A stretch of DNA of 47,983 nt from Clostridiales bacterium (GCA_024684435.1 JAIKWV010000036.1:1-47983), one strand, 5' to 3'; numbered from the stretch's first letter, positions 32,599-42,163 are shown. Translations and numbers: made by a program. Notes: a model not told the origin generated them from the letters alone.

Positions 32599-33920
32599 TT
32601 TTTCTGCTCCCGTTCACGTATCACAAAGCGGGTGGGGGTACCCTCCAGCCCGAAGACCTCCCTGATCTGATTGTCCAGATACCGCTGATAGCTGTAGTGG
32701 AACAGATCCTTGCGGTTGACAAAGCACACGAACGTGGGGGGACGGGTGGACGCCTGGGTCATGTAGTATATCTTCAGCCTTCTGCCCTTGTCCGTGGGGG
32801 GCTGTACTCTGGCGGTGGCATCCGCCAGCACATCGTTCAGTTTACCCGTTGAGATACGCATGGCGTTCTGGGTGTCCACAAATTTTATAAGCTCGAACAG
32901 GCGGTCAAGCCGCTGACCTGTTTTCGCGGAGATGAATATGATGGGGGCGTAGGACATAAAGGAAAAATCCTTCATCAGCTTTTTGCGGTAATCGTCCATG
33001 GTTTTGCCGTCTTTTTCCACCAGATCCCACTTGTTTACCGCGATTATACAGCCCTTGCCCAGATCGTGAGCCATGCCGGCGACCTTTGAATCCTGTTCCG
33101 TAAAGCCCTCGGTGGCGTCGATCATGATAACGCAGACCTGAGCCCGTTCCACCGCCATTCTCGCACGGATGACGGAGTATTTTTCTATGGCGTCATCCAC
33201 ACGGCTCTTACGCCTCAAACCGGCGGTGTCGATGAAAATATATTTGCCGAATTCGTTTTCAATGTATGTGTCCGTGGCGTCCCTGGTGGTGCCGGCAATG
33301 TCGGAAACTATCGTCCGCTCTTCCCCGGCGATGGCGTTGACAAGGGAGGATTTGCCCACGTTGGGTTTGCCGATGACCGCGACCTTGACGGTGTCGGAAT
33401 CCTCGTCCTCATCCGCGTCCTCCGGGAAATATTTTATGACCTCGTCCAGCAGATCCCCGGTGCCGTGACCGTGCACGGAGGAGACCTGTATGGGGTCGCC
33501 GAGACCAAGGTTGTAAAACTCGTAAAATTCCATTGGCGGTTCGCCTATGGTGTCGCATTTGTTTACACAGAGCACAATGGGCTTTCCGCTGCGCAGGAGC
33601 ATGGCGGCCACTTCGCTGTCCGTTGCCACAACTCCGGTGCGCACGTCCGTCACAAGTATTATCACATCCGCGCTGTCGATGGCAAGCTGAGCCTGCCTGC
33701 GCATCTGTGAGAGGATTATGTCGTCCGAATACGGTTCTATTCCTCCCGTATCTATCAGGAGAAAATGGCGGTTGAGCCACTCGCAGTCCCCGTATATCCT
33801 GTCACGGGTGACGCCGGGGGTGTCGTCCACAATGGACAGCCGCGAACCGCAAAGCTTGTTGAAAAGGGTAGACTTGCCCACGTTGGGTCTGCCTACTATC
33901 GCTACTACAGGTTTACTCAT
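32595..33920 (-). CDS. der: Ribosome-assembly GTPase Der (EngA)
   Basis: A 441-residue protein with two tandem GTPase domains, each with a P-loop (GRPNVGKS 10-17 and GKPNVGKS 184-191), the DTxG motif (IDTGG, IDTAG) and the NKxD motif (NKCD, NKWD), then the C-terminal KH-like domain (about 350-441). Der matures the 50S ribosomal subunit. It overlaps ruvC by four bases and lies 27 bases after the DUF512 gene, a neighbour often seen in Clostridia. The ribosome site before ATG 33920 is weak (GGAACGG). Confidence 0.97.
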   Translation of the reverse strand: MSKPVVAIVGRPNVGKSTLFNKLCGSRLSIVDDTPGVTRDRIYGDCEWLNRHFLLIDTGGIEPYSDDIILSQMRRQAQLAIDSADVIILVTDVRTGVVATDSEVAAMLLRSGKPIVLCVNKCDTIGEPPMEFYEFYNLGLGDPIQVSSVHGHGTGDLLDEVIKYFPEDADEDEDSDTVKVAVIGKPNVGKSSLVNAIAGEERTIVSDIAGTTRDATDTYIENEFGKYIFIDTAGLRRKSRVDDAIEKYSVIRARMAVERAQVCVIMIDATEGFTEQDSKVAGMAHDLGKGCIIAVNKWDLVEKDGKTMDDYRKKLMKDFSFMSYAPIIFISAKTGQRLDRLFELIKFVDTQNAMRISTGKLNDVLADATARVQPPTDKGRRLKIYYMTQASTRPPTFVCFVNRKDLFHYSYQRYLDNQIREVFGLEGTPTRFVIREREQKK

Positions 33921-33947
33921 TTTTACCGTTCCCTTCCACGGTTGCCG

Positions 33948-35276
33948 TTATATATCCAGAATGCTTCGGAGAAGCGTCTCCCCGTCATTGGGTACCGGGA
34001 TGACAGGCACCTTCAGCGCCCGGCTGAGTTCATCAAGCCCGGTGTCGTCCAGCATAACGTCCCCGTCACGCTTCAATGAGACCGAGGGGATGAGCAGTCT
34101 GCCGCAAAGCTCCCTGCCGGAAAGCTGGGCTATCATGTCCCTGCCTGTGAGCAGACCCGCCACGGTTATGCTCTCTCCGAAGAAATCATTTTTTATCTTG
34201 TAGATTATAATATTTAAATTATGCCATTTTTTTCTTAATTCGTCAACTAATTCCTGCAATAAATTAAAGGCGGCCTCTCCTGTGGCAAGGCTTACGCTGA
34301 TATTGCTGTCGAAGGGCACCGATCCCGAAAGCTCCTCAATGAGCAGATCGTCCTCCAAAGCCCGCAGGAATTCGTCCTTGAGTGAAGCCCACAGTCCTAC
34401 GCCGTTTTCCAGCTGAGCGAAGTCTCCGTAATAGTCCGCGTCGGGGATGTCAATACCCGCCTTTAGATAAAATTCATCGGCGGGGTAGGCTATGCGTTCG
34501 CCGTTGTACCACATGAAATGGATGTTGAAATCCTCTATGATGTCGATGACAGCCTTCGCCTGCTCCGGGGTGTACGCCTCCAGGGGGTACAGATCCTTTC
34601 TGTGGCAGGTGAGCCCCACGGGGACCGCCGCGATGCTCTGCACCGCCGGGTACATTTTTCCAAGCTCCTTCAAGCTGTATTCAAGCTCTTTGCCGTCATT
34701 TATCCCGGGGCAGAGAACAAGCTGAGTGTTGAGCTTTATCCCCGCGTCGGCAAAGCGTTTGATGTAGGAAAGCACCTCTCCGGCGCGTTTGTTTTTCATC
34801 ATCTTTACCCGCAACTCCGGGTTCATGGTGTGTACGGAAATATTTACAGGGCTTATGTGCATTTCTATGATCCGGTCCACGTCCCGGTCGGTCATGTTGG
34901 TCAAGGTAACATAGTTGCCGAAAAGGAAGGACATACGGGAGTCGTCGTCCTTGAAATAAAGGCTTTTCCGCATTCCCTTCGGAAGCTGGTCGATAAAGCA
35001 GAATATGCATTTGTTGGCGCAGTGCATCTGCCTGTCCATGAGATAGGTCTCAAAGCATAGGCCGATATCGTCATATTCGCCCTTCCTGATCTTGAATTCC
35101 CGGCGTGTCCCCGAGGCTTTTTCTATGAGCAGCCTCAGCTTTTTCTCGCAGAGAAAGAACCGATAATCAAGCACGTCGGAGATCTCTCTGCCGTTTATGC
35201 TTATCAGCTTATCTCCGCCCTGAATATCAAGCGAGCCGCAGGGGGAATCGGGAACAACGGACTCAATTAAAACCAT
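33948..35276 (-). CDS. DUF512 radical-SAM protein with N-terminal PDZ domain
   Basis: A 442-residue protein. A short PDZ-like domain (about 1-55; GDKLISINGREISD) precedes a radical-SAM-like region with cysteines Cys86, Cys90 and Cys93 (CANKCIFC, the C-x3-C-x2-C cluster motif) and a C-terminal DUF512 domain (about 270-440). This is the TIGR03279-type putative FeS-containing oxidoreductase found in Firmicutes and cyanobacteria, often next to der as here. The reaction is not established. It starts at ATG 35276 with GGAGAAG before it. Confidence 0.9.
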   Translation of the reverse strand: MVLIESVVPDSPCGSLDIQGGDKLISINGREISDVLDYRFFLCEKKLRLLIEKASGTRREFKIRKGEYDDIGLCFETYLMDRQMHCANKCIFCFIDQLPKGMRKSLYFKDDDSRMSFLFGNYVTLTNMTDRDVDRIIEMHISPVNISVHTMNPELRVKMMKNKRAGEVLSYIKRFADAGIKLNTQLVLCPGINDGKELEYSLKELGKMYPAVQSIAAVPVGLTCHRKDLYPLEAYTPEQAKAVIDIIEDFNIHFMWYNGERIAYPADEFYLKAGIDIPDADYYGDFAQLENGVGLWASLKDEFLRALEDDLLIEELSGSVPFDSNISVSLATGEAAFNLLQELVDELRKKWHNLNIIIYKIKNDFFGESITVAGLLTGRDMIAQLSGRELCGRLLIPSVSLKRDGDVMLDDTGLDELSRALKVPVIPVPNDGETLLRSILDI

Positions 35277-35351
35277 ACTGACTTCTCCATAAATGATGAT
35301 GCTGACCGATAATTATAATAAAAACAAGACGAAAATCCTGTTTTTAGCAAC

Positions 35352-35394
35352 AAAAAGGCAGAGGTGAAAAGCAATCTGCTGTCCTCCTCTACCT
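35352..35394 (-). terminator. Terminator after rpmF
   Basis: On the minus strand AGGTAGAGG (35386-35394) pairs with CCTCTGCCT (35356-35364), followed by TTTTTG. One G-T pair; the loop is long, with possible inner pairing. Confidence 0.6.
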
Positions 35395-35424
35395 GTTTTG
35401 CACTTTAATTGTGTTCAAAAGGCA

Positions 35425-35607
35425 TTATGCATCCTTTTCAACGATTTTCTTGCCGTTATAATAACCGCATTCGGGGCAAAGTCTGTGAGTTCTTTTCAAC
35501 TCACCGCACTGCTTGCACTTCTCAAGCTGGGGAGCGTTCATCTTCCAAACATTGGAACGTCTCTTATCGCGTCTTGCAGACGAAACTCTTCTCTTCGGGA
35601 CTGCCAT
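35425..35607 (-). CDS. rpmF: 50S ribosomal protein L32
   Basis: A 60-residue protein with the L32 start MAVPKRRVSSARRDKRRS and a zinc ribbon (CKQCGELKRTHRLCPECGYYNG, four cysteines present). It is the zinc-binding form. It follows yceD by 37 bases with AAGGAGGTG before the ATG, the common yceD-rpmF arrangement of bacteria. Confidence 0.97.
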   Translation of the reverse strand: MAVPKRRVSSARRDKRRSNVWKMNAPQLEKCKQCGELKRTHRLCPECGYYNGKKIVEKDA

Positions 35608-35644
35608 TTGAGCACCTCCTTAAAACTTGCTGAAAAAGTAAAAT

Positions 35645-36151
35645 TTATTTGTCCAAAAGCTGTTTTAATACCGCCAGTCGGGGATCGACCGGCTTTTCAC
35701 AACTGCATGGTCCTTCGTTAAGGTTCTTGCCGCACCGGGGGCAAATGCCCTTGCAGTCCTCCCTGCAAAGGAATTTTGCGGGCAGGGAGAGGAAAATATC
35801 CTCCGACACCAGCGGGTCAAGATCAAAACGGAAATTGTCGATCAGGATAAGCTCGTCATTGTCATCGTTATTAAGGTGAGTTACAAGAGTGTGCTCCACC
35901 GGAACGGTGAATGTGCGCTTTATCTCGGTGGCACAGCGGTCACAGGGGGCGGAGAGAGTAAACACAGCCCCAGCCGAAATTTCCACTATACCGGTCTTGT
36001 TGCGCACACAGCCCTTTACCCGTACAGGCGTGCCGAATGGATGTACACCGGCGACTTCGCAGTCAGACAGATCAAGCTGATAGTCGAAATCAAGGGATAA
36101 CCCTATATTATTAAACACGGGTTCAAGCTCGATAAACATAATTTCTCCCAA
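35645..36151 (-). CDS. yceD: YceD/DUF177 family protein
   Basis: A 168-residue protein of the YceD (DUF177) family, linked to 23S rRNA accumulation in E. coli and plants and almost always co-transcribed with rpmF. Visible features: CDRCATEIKRTFTVPVEH near residue 75, acidic DNDDNDELILIDNFRFDLDPLVSEDIFLSLP near 97-125 (core of the domain) and a C-terminal Cys-rich CREDCKGICPRCGKNLNEGPC typical of Firmicutes members. It is first after a perfect promoter, with TTGGGAGAAA before the ATG. Confidence 0.92.
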   Translation of the reverse strand: MGEIMFIELEPVFNNIGLSLDFDYQLDLSDCEVAGVHPFGTPVRVKGCVRNKTGIVEISAGAVFTLSAPCDRCATEIKRTFTVPVEHTLVTHLNNDDNDELILIDNFRFDLDPLVSEDIFLSLPAKFLCREDCKGICPRCGKNLNEGPCSCEKPVDPRLAVLKQLLDK

Positions 36152-36185
36152 CTAAACAACACACATCAACAGATGCGCACAAAAC

Positions 36186-36214
36186 ATTATATATTCTGCC
36201 GGCACATTTGTCAA
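36186..36214 (-). promoter_or_regulatory. Perfect consensus sigma-A promoter for yceD-rpmF
   Basis: On the minus strand TTGACA (36209-36214), 17-base spacer, TATAAT (36186-36191). It lies about 30 bases upstream of yceD, as expected of a strongly expressed ribosomal operon. Confidence 0.88.
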
Positions 36215-36238
36215 CAATTATTTTTACAAAAAACAAAA

Positions 36239-36655
36239 TCAGGCGATCTTGCAGAAATCGAAAATGTATTCGGGAAGCTCCTCACGGTCGGCTGAGACGG
36301 TGAAGGTGAACCTTTTGTCTGCAATGACTCCAAGCTCGTTTACCCTCTTGAGGAACTGACCCAGCTGCTCAAGATCGCTGCCGCCGATCTTGAGGGTGGC
36401 GTCCACAAGTATGTCTGTAATGTCATGGTCGCCGGAGCAGATGCCGCAGAGCAGACCGTAAAACGCCTCGTAATTGTTGATATTGAACAGGTCTGTCTCC
36501 ACAAGGCGGGCGCGGTAGTTGATGTCAAAACGAAGGTTGTCATTCTTTTCCACGCATACTACGTTGCCGTTTGAGCTTTCTATGGTGCGGTCCACGGTCT
36601 CTATGAGCTTCTTGGTCTTGCCGGAACCCTTGCGACCGATAATTAAAGTTATCAT
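36239..36655 (-). CDS. Small P-loop NTPase-like protein
   Basis: A 138-residue protein beginning with a Walker A motif (IIGRKGSGKTKKLIE, about 5-19). A second acidic strand (TDILVDATLKIGG, about 80-92) may be the Walker B; RFTFTVSADREELPEYIF ends the domain. It resembles short P-loop proteins annotated as twitching-motility-like or ATP-binding in Clostridia. Function unknown. It lies 27 bases downstream of pgi on the same strand, probably in one transcript. Ribosome site AGGAGG. Confidence 0.75.
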   Translation of the reverse strand: MITLIIGRKGSGKTKKLIETVDRTIESSNGNVVCVEKNDNLRFDINYRARLVETDLFNINNYEAFYGLLCGICSGDHDITDILVDATLKIGGSDLEQLGQFLKRVNELGVIADKRFTFTVSADREELPEYIFDFCKIA

Positions 36656-36682
36656 TGTTTTTTCCTCCTGATTTTTTAAAAA

Positions 36683-38020
36683 TTATCTTAATCTTCTTTC
36701 GATGGCTTCCCTTCTGTCCTCATGACCGGGCTTGCCGAGAAGGGCGTACATATTCTTCTTATAGTCCTCAACGCCGGGCTGATCGAAGGGGTTGATCCCC
36801 AGAACGTATCCGGACACGGCGCAGGCCTTCTCAAAGAAATACAGCAGCCAGCCCAGAGAATACTCGTCCTCCCGGGACAGCTCAATGAGAATGCTGGGCA
36901 CGCCGCCGTCCTCATGGGCGATGGCAGTTGCCTCAAGGGCTTTCCTGTTTATGAAGGAGACCGTTTTGCCCGCAAGGAAATTGAGCCCGTCCGCATTTTC
37001 CGGGTCGGTCTTTATCTCAATGTCCGCAAGGGGCTCGTTTATAAATACAACGGTCTCAAACAGATGCCTTTCACCCTGCTGGACATACTGACCCAGAGAG
37101 TGAAGATCCGTTGAGAAGATGGCGGAGGCGGGGAACAGACCCTTGCCGCACTTGCCCTCGCTCTCACCGAAAAGCTGTTTGAACCATTCGCCCATGAGAG
37201 CATAGGCGGGTTCGTAGCTTACCATGAGTTCGATCTTCTTGCCCTTCCTGTACATCACGTTGCGCATGGCGGCATATTTGCAACAGTCGTTGTTCGCTAT
37301 GTCGGGGTCTGCATATTGTTTGCGCGCGTCGTCGGCGCCCTGCATGAGAGCGTCGATGTCTATGCCTGCCGCCGCTATGGGGAGCAGACCCACCGCCGTC
37401 AGGACGGAATACCTGCCGCCCACGTCATCCGGCACCACGAAGGTCTGATAGCCGTTGCGGTCGGAGAGCTCCTTGAGCTTGCCTCTGGCCTTGTCGGTGG
37501 TGGCGTAAATGCGTTCTTTTGCGCCTTCCTTGCCGTACTTTTTCTCCAGCAGCTCCCTGAAAACTCTGAAAGCCACTGCCGGTTCGGTGGTCTCGCCGGA
37601 CTTTGAGATAACGTTCACGGAAAAATCCTTGCCCTCGCAGAGCTCAACGATCTGAGCCAGCGAAGAGGAGCTGATGGAATTGCCTGCGAAATATATCTCG
37701 GGAGCGCCGTTCCTTCTTTTGTTGAAGTTTGACGACTTTATGAATTCGATCACCGCGCGGGCGCCCAGGTAAGAGCCGCCGATGCCTATGACGATGAGGA
37801 TATCGGAATCACCGCGGATCTTTTCCGCGGCCTTCTTGATAGCCTCGAACTCCGCCTTGTCGTAGTTAGCGGGAAGGTCGAGCCAGCCCCTGAAAAAGCT
37901 GCCCTCTCCTGTGCCGTCATGGAGTTTTTTGAACGCGGCCTCCACCTCCGGCATGATTGCCGACATATCCTCAGAGGTCACAAAGCTGTCCGCGAAACGG
38001 GTGTTAAGTTTAAGTGTCAT
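36683..38020 (-). CDS. pgi: Glucose-6-phosphate isomerase
   Basis: A 445-residue enzyme that interconverts glucose and fructose 6-phosphates in glycolysis. Two SIS domains are seen, with [10 protein letters not shown] (79-88), the phosphate-binding SKSGETTEP (139-147) and the C-terminal [13 protein letters not shown] signature with a conserved Lys near residue 424. It is the short Firmicutes-type form (about 450 residues). It starts at ATG 38020 with GGAGG upstream and a good promoter. Confidence 0.97.
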   Translation of the reverse strand: MTLKLNTRFADSFVTSEDMSAIMPEVEAAFKKLHDGTGEGSFFRGWLDLPANYDKAEFEAIKKAAEKIRGDSDILIVIGIGGSYLGARAVIEFIKSSNFNKRRNGAPEIYFAGNSISSSSLAQIVELCEGKDFSVNVISKSGETTEPAVAFRVFRELLEKKYGKEGAKERIYATTDKARGKLKELSDRNGYQTFVVPDDVGGRYSVLTAVGLLPIAAAGIDIDALMQGADDARKQYADPDIANNDCCKYAAMRNVMYRKGKKIELMVSYEPAYALMGEWFKQLFGESEGKCGKGLFPASAIFSTDLHSLGQYVQQGERHLFETVVFINEPLADIEIKTDPENADGLNFLAGKTVSFINRKALEATAIAHEDGGVPSILIELSREDEYSLGWLLYFFEKACAVSGYVLGINPFDQPGVEDYKKNMYALLGKPGHEDRREAIERRLR

Positions 38021-38074
38021 CAGTAGATTGCCTCCAAAAGTCAGCGCACTGACCTAAAATATCAGATTGCTTAT

Positions 38075-38103
38075 ATTGTAACCTAAAACACCCACCAATG
38101 CAA
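38075..38103 (-). promoter_or_regulatory. Sigma-A-type promoter for pgi
   Basis: On the minus strand TTGCAT (38098-38103) and TACAAT (38075-38080) with a 17-base spacer, about 55 bases before the pgi start. Confidence 0.75.
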
Positions 38104-38196
38104 GAGAAAAGCCGATAATTTAAAAATAATTTTCATTATAATGCGAAATGCGCAAATCAAGCGCAAATCTTTGTAAAAAAGCAACAATAAATCTGG

Positions 38197-39345
38197 CTAC
38201 GCGCAGATGGAGGACAGCAGGCTTTTGTACACCTTGCCGAAGGTCAGACGCTCCACGGCGACGGGGGAGGTGAGGGGATATTCCGCCAGCAGTTTTTCTC
38301 CAAGATACAGCTGTACGCCGCCCAATCTCTGCCCTTTTTCCACCGGCGCCTCCACGTCTACGCAGAGGGATATTTTCTGCTCGATGTTTTTTTCGGAGCC
38401 TTTTGGTACCAGTACGGGGGAGGGTTCCGGAGCCTGAGGAAGGATCTGCCGTGTGACGCCTTTGAGGACGTTCACCGGGGCAAGACTTTTCTGATCTATA
38501 TTCGGGGTCAGGGTGGAATAATTGGCGAACCCCCAGTTGAGCAGAGCCTTTGCTCCGTTGAACCGGTCGTTGCTGTTGCCACAGCCCATCACCACGGCGA
38601 TAAGATGAGTGCCGTTGCGCTGCGCCGTTGCCGAAAGACAGCAACCCGCCTTGTTTGTCGTGCCGGTCTTAAGCCCGGTCGCGCCCTCGTAGAAACGTAC
38701 CAGCTTGTTGGTGTTTACCAGCTGTGTGGCGCCGTCCCGCAGGGAGTCCATCCATATTGTTGTATAGTTGAGTATCACCTTGTGCTTCAACAGCTCCCGG
38801 GACATCAGAGCCACGTCGTAGGCGCTGGTGAGATGGGTGTCAGTGTCGTCGTCAAGCCCGGTGCAGTTGTCAAAATGGGTCTGGGTCATGCCCAGCTCCG
38901 CGGCGCGGTCGTTGAGCATCTTCACAAAGCCCTCCTCACTGCCGGCAAGATATTCCCCCAAGGCGGTGCAGGCGTCGTTGGCGCTGTAGATGGCGGTTGC
39001 CTTGAGCAGCTCCTCCACGGTCATGGCCTCTCCCTCCTTGAGCCAGATCTGGGAGCCGCCCTTTGACGCCGCCGTGGGACTGGCGGTGACTTTGTCGGTG
39101 AGCTTTATTTTGCCGCTGTCCAAAGCCTCCCCGAAGAGAAGCAGGGGCATTATCTTCGTCACGGAGGCGGGATAAAGCTTTTGGTTTTCATTGCTTGCCA
39201 GAAGGGTCTCCCCGGTGGAGGCGTCCATGAGCACATAAGCCTTTGCAAGCACCGTGGGCCCGTCCGCCGCCGATGGGATGGGACAACAGGGTATCATGCA
39301 GACGCAGATCAGAACTGACAGCAGGATCTTCGGAATTTTTTTCAC
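38197..39345 (-). CDS. dacF: D-alanyl-D-alanine carboxypeptidase (DacF type)
   Basis: A 382-residue penicillin-binding protein of the low-molecular-weight class. Start is GTG 39345: AAAGGAGTGG precedes it and the protein then opens with a signal peptide (MKKIPKILLS, cleavage near ADG at 27-29); the open frame upstream to 39813 encodes no export signal and is rejected. Active-site motifs are SVTK (61-64), SAN (121-123) and KTG (226-228). A C-terminal beta domain (about 285-382) is present as in DacF/PBP5. It trims the last D-Ala of peptidoglycan stems; DacF is linked to spore cortex in Bacillus, but the vegetative DacA role is possible. Confidence 0.92.
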   Translation of the reverse strand: MKKIPKILLSVLICVCMIPCCPIPSAADGPTVLAKAYVLMDASTGETLLASNENQKLYPASVTKIMPLLLFGEALDSGKIKLTDKVTASPTAASKGGSQIWLKEGEAMTVEELLKATAIYSANDACTALGEYLAGSEEGFVKMLNDRAAELGMTQTHFDNCTGLDDDTDTHLTSAYDVALMSRELLKHKVILNYTTIWMDSLRDGATQLVNTNKLVRFYEGATGLKTGTTNKAGCCLSATAQRNGTHLIAVVMGCGNSNDRFNGAKALLNWGFANYSTLTPNIDQKSLAPVNVLKGVTRQILPQAPEPSPVLVPKGSEKNIEQKISLCVDVEAPVEKGQRLGGVQLYLGEKLLAEYPLTSPVAVERLTFGKVYKSLLSSICA

Positions 39346-39386
39346 AGTTACCACTCCTTTCAAAAAAAATATATGAGCGGTTTGTG

Positions 39387-39415
39387 TTGTACATTCCGTT
39401 GAAATCGTGTATAAT
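39387..39415 (+). promoter_or_regulatory. Sigma-A-type promoter for mtaB
   Basis: TTGTAC (39387-39392) and TATAAT (39410-39415) with a 17-base spacer, about 27 bases before the start codon. Confidence 0.72.
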
Positions 39416-39441
39416 TCACTCAGCGAAAGGTTGATTTGATT

Positions 39442-40731
39442 ATGAAAATTGCTTTTTACACACTGGGCTGCAAAGTCAATCAGTACGAGACCGAGGCGAT
39501 GGCAGAGCGGGCGGAACGGTGCGGATACACCCTTGTGAACCCCGACGAGAAGGCGGACGTGTATGTGATAAACTCCTGTACCGTCACCGCCGAGAGCGAC
39601 CGCAAGACCCGGCAGGCTGTGAGAAAATTCAAGAGAGCAAATCCCGGGAGCGTTGTGGTGCTCACCGGCTGTGTTCCCCAGGCATATCCGGAGATCGCCG
39701 AGGAGCTGACACAGGCGGACATCGTCATGGGCAACAGGAACAATCACGCCCTTGACGAGCTGCTGACAAAGCATGCCCTGACCCATGCGAGACAGGTTGA
39801 AATTATTGAACATAAAAAAGGCGACGCCTTCACCGGAGACACGGTCACGGGAGCGGGAGCGAGGACAAGGGTGAATATAAAGATCGAGGACGGATGCAAC
39901 AGATTCTGTTCCTACTGCGCCATTCCATATTCAAGGGGGAGGGTGCGCTCCAAGCCCCTTGACGTGCTTGCCGGAGAGCTGAAAGCCGTGAACGACGCAG
40001 GCTTCCTTGAGGTGGTGCTGGTGGGCATCAACCTCTCCGCCTACGGCAGCGACACAGGTAAAAGCCTCTGCGACGCCGTGGAGCTTGCCGCCTCATTCGA
40101 CAATATAAAGCGGGTGCGTCTGGGTTCTTTGGAGCCGGATCATCTGACTCCTGACGTTGTTGCAAGACTTTCACAGATAGAAAAGCTTTGCCCCCAGTTC
40201 CACATCTCTTTACAGAGCGGATGCGACAGCGTGCTCAAACGCATGAACAGGCACTACACCGCCGAGGAGTACGCCGGACTGTGCCGGGATCTGAGGGAGA
40301 GCTTTCCGGACGCCACTCTGACCACGGACGTTATGGTGGGCTTCCCCGGGGAGAGCGAGGAGGACTTCAAAACCTCTTTGGAATTTGTCAAAAAGATCGG
40401 TTTCGAGAAGATCCACGTCTTCGCCTATTCCCGCAGGAAAGGCACCCCCGCCGCGGAGATGCCGGATCAGATACCCAAAGCCGAAAAAGAAAACCGCAGC
40501 CGTCGAATGATAACGGCCGCAGGGGAGATACGGGATAAATTTTTGTCAGCGCAGATCGGCAAGACCGTCTCCGTGCTCATCGAGGAAAAAACAGAGGGCG
40601 GCGTTTGCCACGGTTACACGCCGAATTACACTCCGGTCAAGGTGCCGGGATACAGAGGGGATTTCAACCGCCTCGTGCAGGTGAAAATAACCTCCGCCGA
40701 GGGAGATTTCGCCATCGGCGAGGAGATATGA
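39442..40731 (+). CDS. mtaB: tRNA t6A37 methylthiotransferase MtaB
   Basis: A 429-residue radical-SAM enzyme that adds a methylthio group to t6A at position 37 of tRNAs reading ANN codons. The N-terminal cluster uses Cys10, Cys46 and Cys77 (LGCKVNQ, NSCTV, TGCVPQ), the radical-SAM cluster uses Cys152, Cys156 and Cys159 (CNRFCSYC), and a TRAM RNA-binding domain ends the protein (about 365-429). The LGCKVNQYE start is typical of MtaB rather than MiaB. A TTG six bases upstream is in frame but ATG 39442 is preferred. Divergent from dacF. Confidence 0.94.
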   Translation: MKIAFYTLGCKVNQYETEAMAERAERCGYTLVNPDEKADVYVINSCTVTAESDRKTRQAVRKFKRANPGSVVVLTGCVPQAYPEIAEELTQADIVMGNRNNHALDELLTKHALTHARQVEIIEHKKGDAFTGDTVTGAGARTRVNIKIEDGCNRFCSYCAIPYSRGRVRSKPLDVLAGELKAVNDAGFLEVVLVGINLSAYGSDTGKSLCDAVELAASFDNIKRVRLGSLEPDHLTPDVVARLSQIEKLCPQFHISLQSGCDSVLKRMNRHYTAEEYAGLCRDLRESFPDATLTTDVMVGFPGESEEDFKTSLEFVKKIGFEKIHVFAYSRRKGTPAAEMPDQIPKAEKENRSRRMITAAGEIRDKFLSAQIGKTVSVLIEEKTEGGVCHGYTPNYTPVKVPGYRGDFNRLVQVKITSAEGDFAIGEEI

Positions 40732-40748
40732 ACGTATCGCATGATTAA

Positions 40749-40777
40749 AGCCGGGAGAGCAATATGTTCTCCCGGCT
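40749..40777. terminator. Bidirectional hairpin terminator
   Basis: AGCCGGGAGA (40749-40758) pairs with TCTCCCGGCT (40768-40777) around a 9-base loop, between the convergent mtaB and GT2 genes. Flanks are only moderately T-rich. Confidence 0.7.
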
Positions 40778-40788
40778 CGTTCAATTTA

Positions 40789-41871
40789 TCAAAGCTTGGA
40801 CACTATCTTTTTTACAAATTTTTTCAAGGGGCTTTCCACGTCCGTCGTCTTCACCAATGCAAGTATATCGTCATAGCGTTTTTTCTTTGCGGCGTCCCGG
40901 AAACCGGGGCAGCCGGAGGAGTCGTCCTTCGGGTGATTCACCGCATCGACCACCTGGGGAATATTGCATATATATTCAATTTCCTTGAGTAATTTTTCAT
41001 CGTCATACTTGCCGAACTTGTAACAGTTGAGCAGGTGTTCGTACGCCTCGTTCTTCAACTGAACGGCGCAGTAGTATCCGGCGTCCTGGGGCATGGGGTA
41101 CTTCTCCATCAGCTCCTGCTGGAGGGCGTATATAGCCAGGCAGTCGTCGAAATAATAGGGCATGAACCGGTCGGTGTTGCCGCCCAGACGGTAGCAGTAG
41201 AGCTTGTCGCTTATCCACACCACCTTTTGGCATTCGGGCAATATGCGGATGTTGAGATTCAAGTCTTCCGCGAAAAATTTGACAGCCCGGGGGAAATTTA
41301 CCGCCTGCTTAATGATCTCGCTTTTGTACAGGGTCGCGCACAGGGTCGTTGAGAATTTCGTGATGCCGAAATAGGAGATGTAAAGCTCGTCGAGTATCTC
41401 CTGACGGTTATAAACTTTATACTGGTGCTCCTCCCGGAGATCGGGAGTGGGAACAGGGATGCTCACATTTGTTCCCACGCAGCGCAGGAACTCGCACCGG
41501 ACCATGTCCGCGTCGTTCTCCTGTGCATATTTATACATTATCTTCAATGCATTGGGACGCAGATAATCGTCCGCGTCCAGATTCATGATATAGCAGTCGT
41601 CGCCGCACAGCCCGATGCCTCTTTGCCGGGTGGCGGTGGAGCCTTTGTTCTCCTGATGGAACACCTGAATGCGCTTGTCCTTCGCGGCGAATTCGTCGCA
41701 GATCTTCCCGCTTGCGTCCTTTGAGCCGTCGTCAATTAAAATGAGACGCCAGTCCCGGAATGATTGACCGACAACGGAGCGCAGGCATTTTTTCAGGACT
41801 TTTTCCGCGTTATAGACGGGTACGACTATGTTGATCGGCAATCTGCTGCCGGTTTTTTTTTCGTCGGACAT
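40789..41871 (-). CDS. Family 2 (GT-A) glycosyltransferase
   Basis: A 360-residue glycosyltransferase. The GT-A domain has NIVVPVYNAEKVLKKCLRSVVGQSF (about 14-38), LILIDDGSKDASGKICDEFA, and the metal-binding D-x-D in NLDADDYLRPNAL (near 95). The C-terminal half is helical without clear membrane segments. It has the layout of enzymes that build surface polysaccharides or teichoic-acid-like chains. No other cluster gene is adjacent. It starts at ATG 41871 with CAGGAGG upstream and its own promoter. Confidence 0.9.
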   Translation of the reverse strand: MSDEKKTGSRLPINIVVPVYNAEKVLKKCLRSVVGQSFRDWRLILIDDGSKDASGKICDEFAAKDKRIQVFHQENKGSTATRQRGIGLCGDDCYIMNLDADDYLRPNALKIMYKYAQENDADMVRCEFLRCVGTNVSIPVPTPDLREEHQYKVYNRQEILDELYISYFGITKFSTTLCATLYKSEIIKQAVNFPRAVKFFAEDLNLNIRILPECQKVVWISDKLYCYRLGGNTDRFMPYYFDDCLAIYALQQELMEKYPMPQDAGYYCAVQLKNEAYEHLLNCYKFGKYDDEKLLKEIEYICNIPQVVDAVNHPKDDSSGCPGFRDAAKKKRYDDILALVKTTDVESPLKKFVKKIVSKL

Positions 41872-41898
41872 ATGATAGCCTCCTGTGCGTTTGGATTT

Positions 41899-41927
41899 AT
41901 TGTATCACATAATGGCCGATTTGACAA
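41899..41927 (-). promoter_or_regulatory. Sigma-A-type promoter for the GT2 gene
   Basis: On the minus strand TTGTCA (41922-41927) and TACAAT (41899-41904) with a 17-base spacer, about 28 bases before the start codon. Confidence 0.75.
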
Positions 41928-41980
41928 CAGAGTTGTCTTGCAAGGCAAAAAGCCTGCGCTTGTAGAGTGCGGTTGATCGT

Positions 41981-42145
41981 TGTAGGGGGCGACGACCTCG
42001 GCGCCCCTTTCCGAAAGTATACGAAATGGTGTAGGGGAGGGCAATTCCACGTTGATTTTCACATGACAAACGTAGGGCAAGGATACATCCTTGCCGTAAA
42101 AAATAAATCATCAACGAGGATCAACGGCACGCATGTATGCTTGCC
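41981..42145 (+). repeat. Palindrome-rich repeat unit, copy 1
   Basis: Starts with TGTAGGGGGCGACGACCTCGG and continues through CCGAAAGTATACGAAATGG, GGGCAATTCCACGTTG, the perfect palindrome GGCAAGGATACATCCTTGCC (42076-42095) and GGCACGCATGTATGC. From 41993 it is nearly identical to 42225 onward (offset 231-232 bases, about half a dozen changes). No coding sense; short frames across it are spurious. Confidence 0.88.
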
Positions 42146-42163
42146 CGACGCAGAGGGTATCAT

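Noticed and set aside
39346-39813. N-terminal extension of the DacF frame up to 39813
   Set aside because: It has no export signal, overlaps the divergent promoter and the mtaB gene, and a proper ribosome site plus signal peptide begin at GTG 39345.
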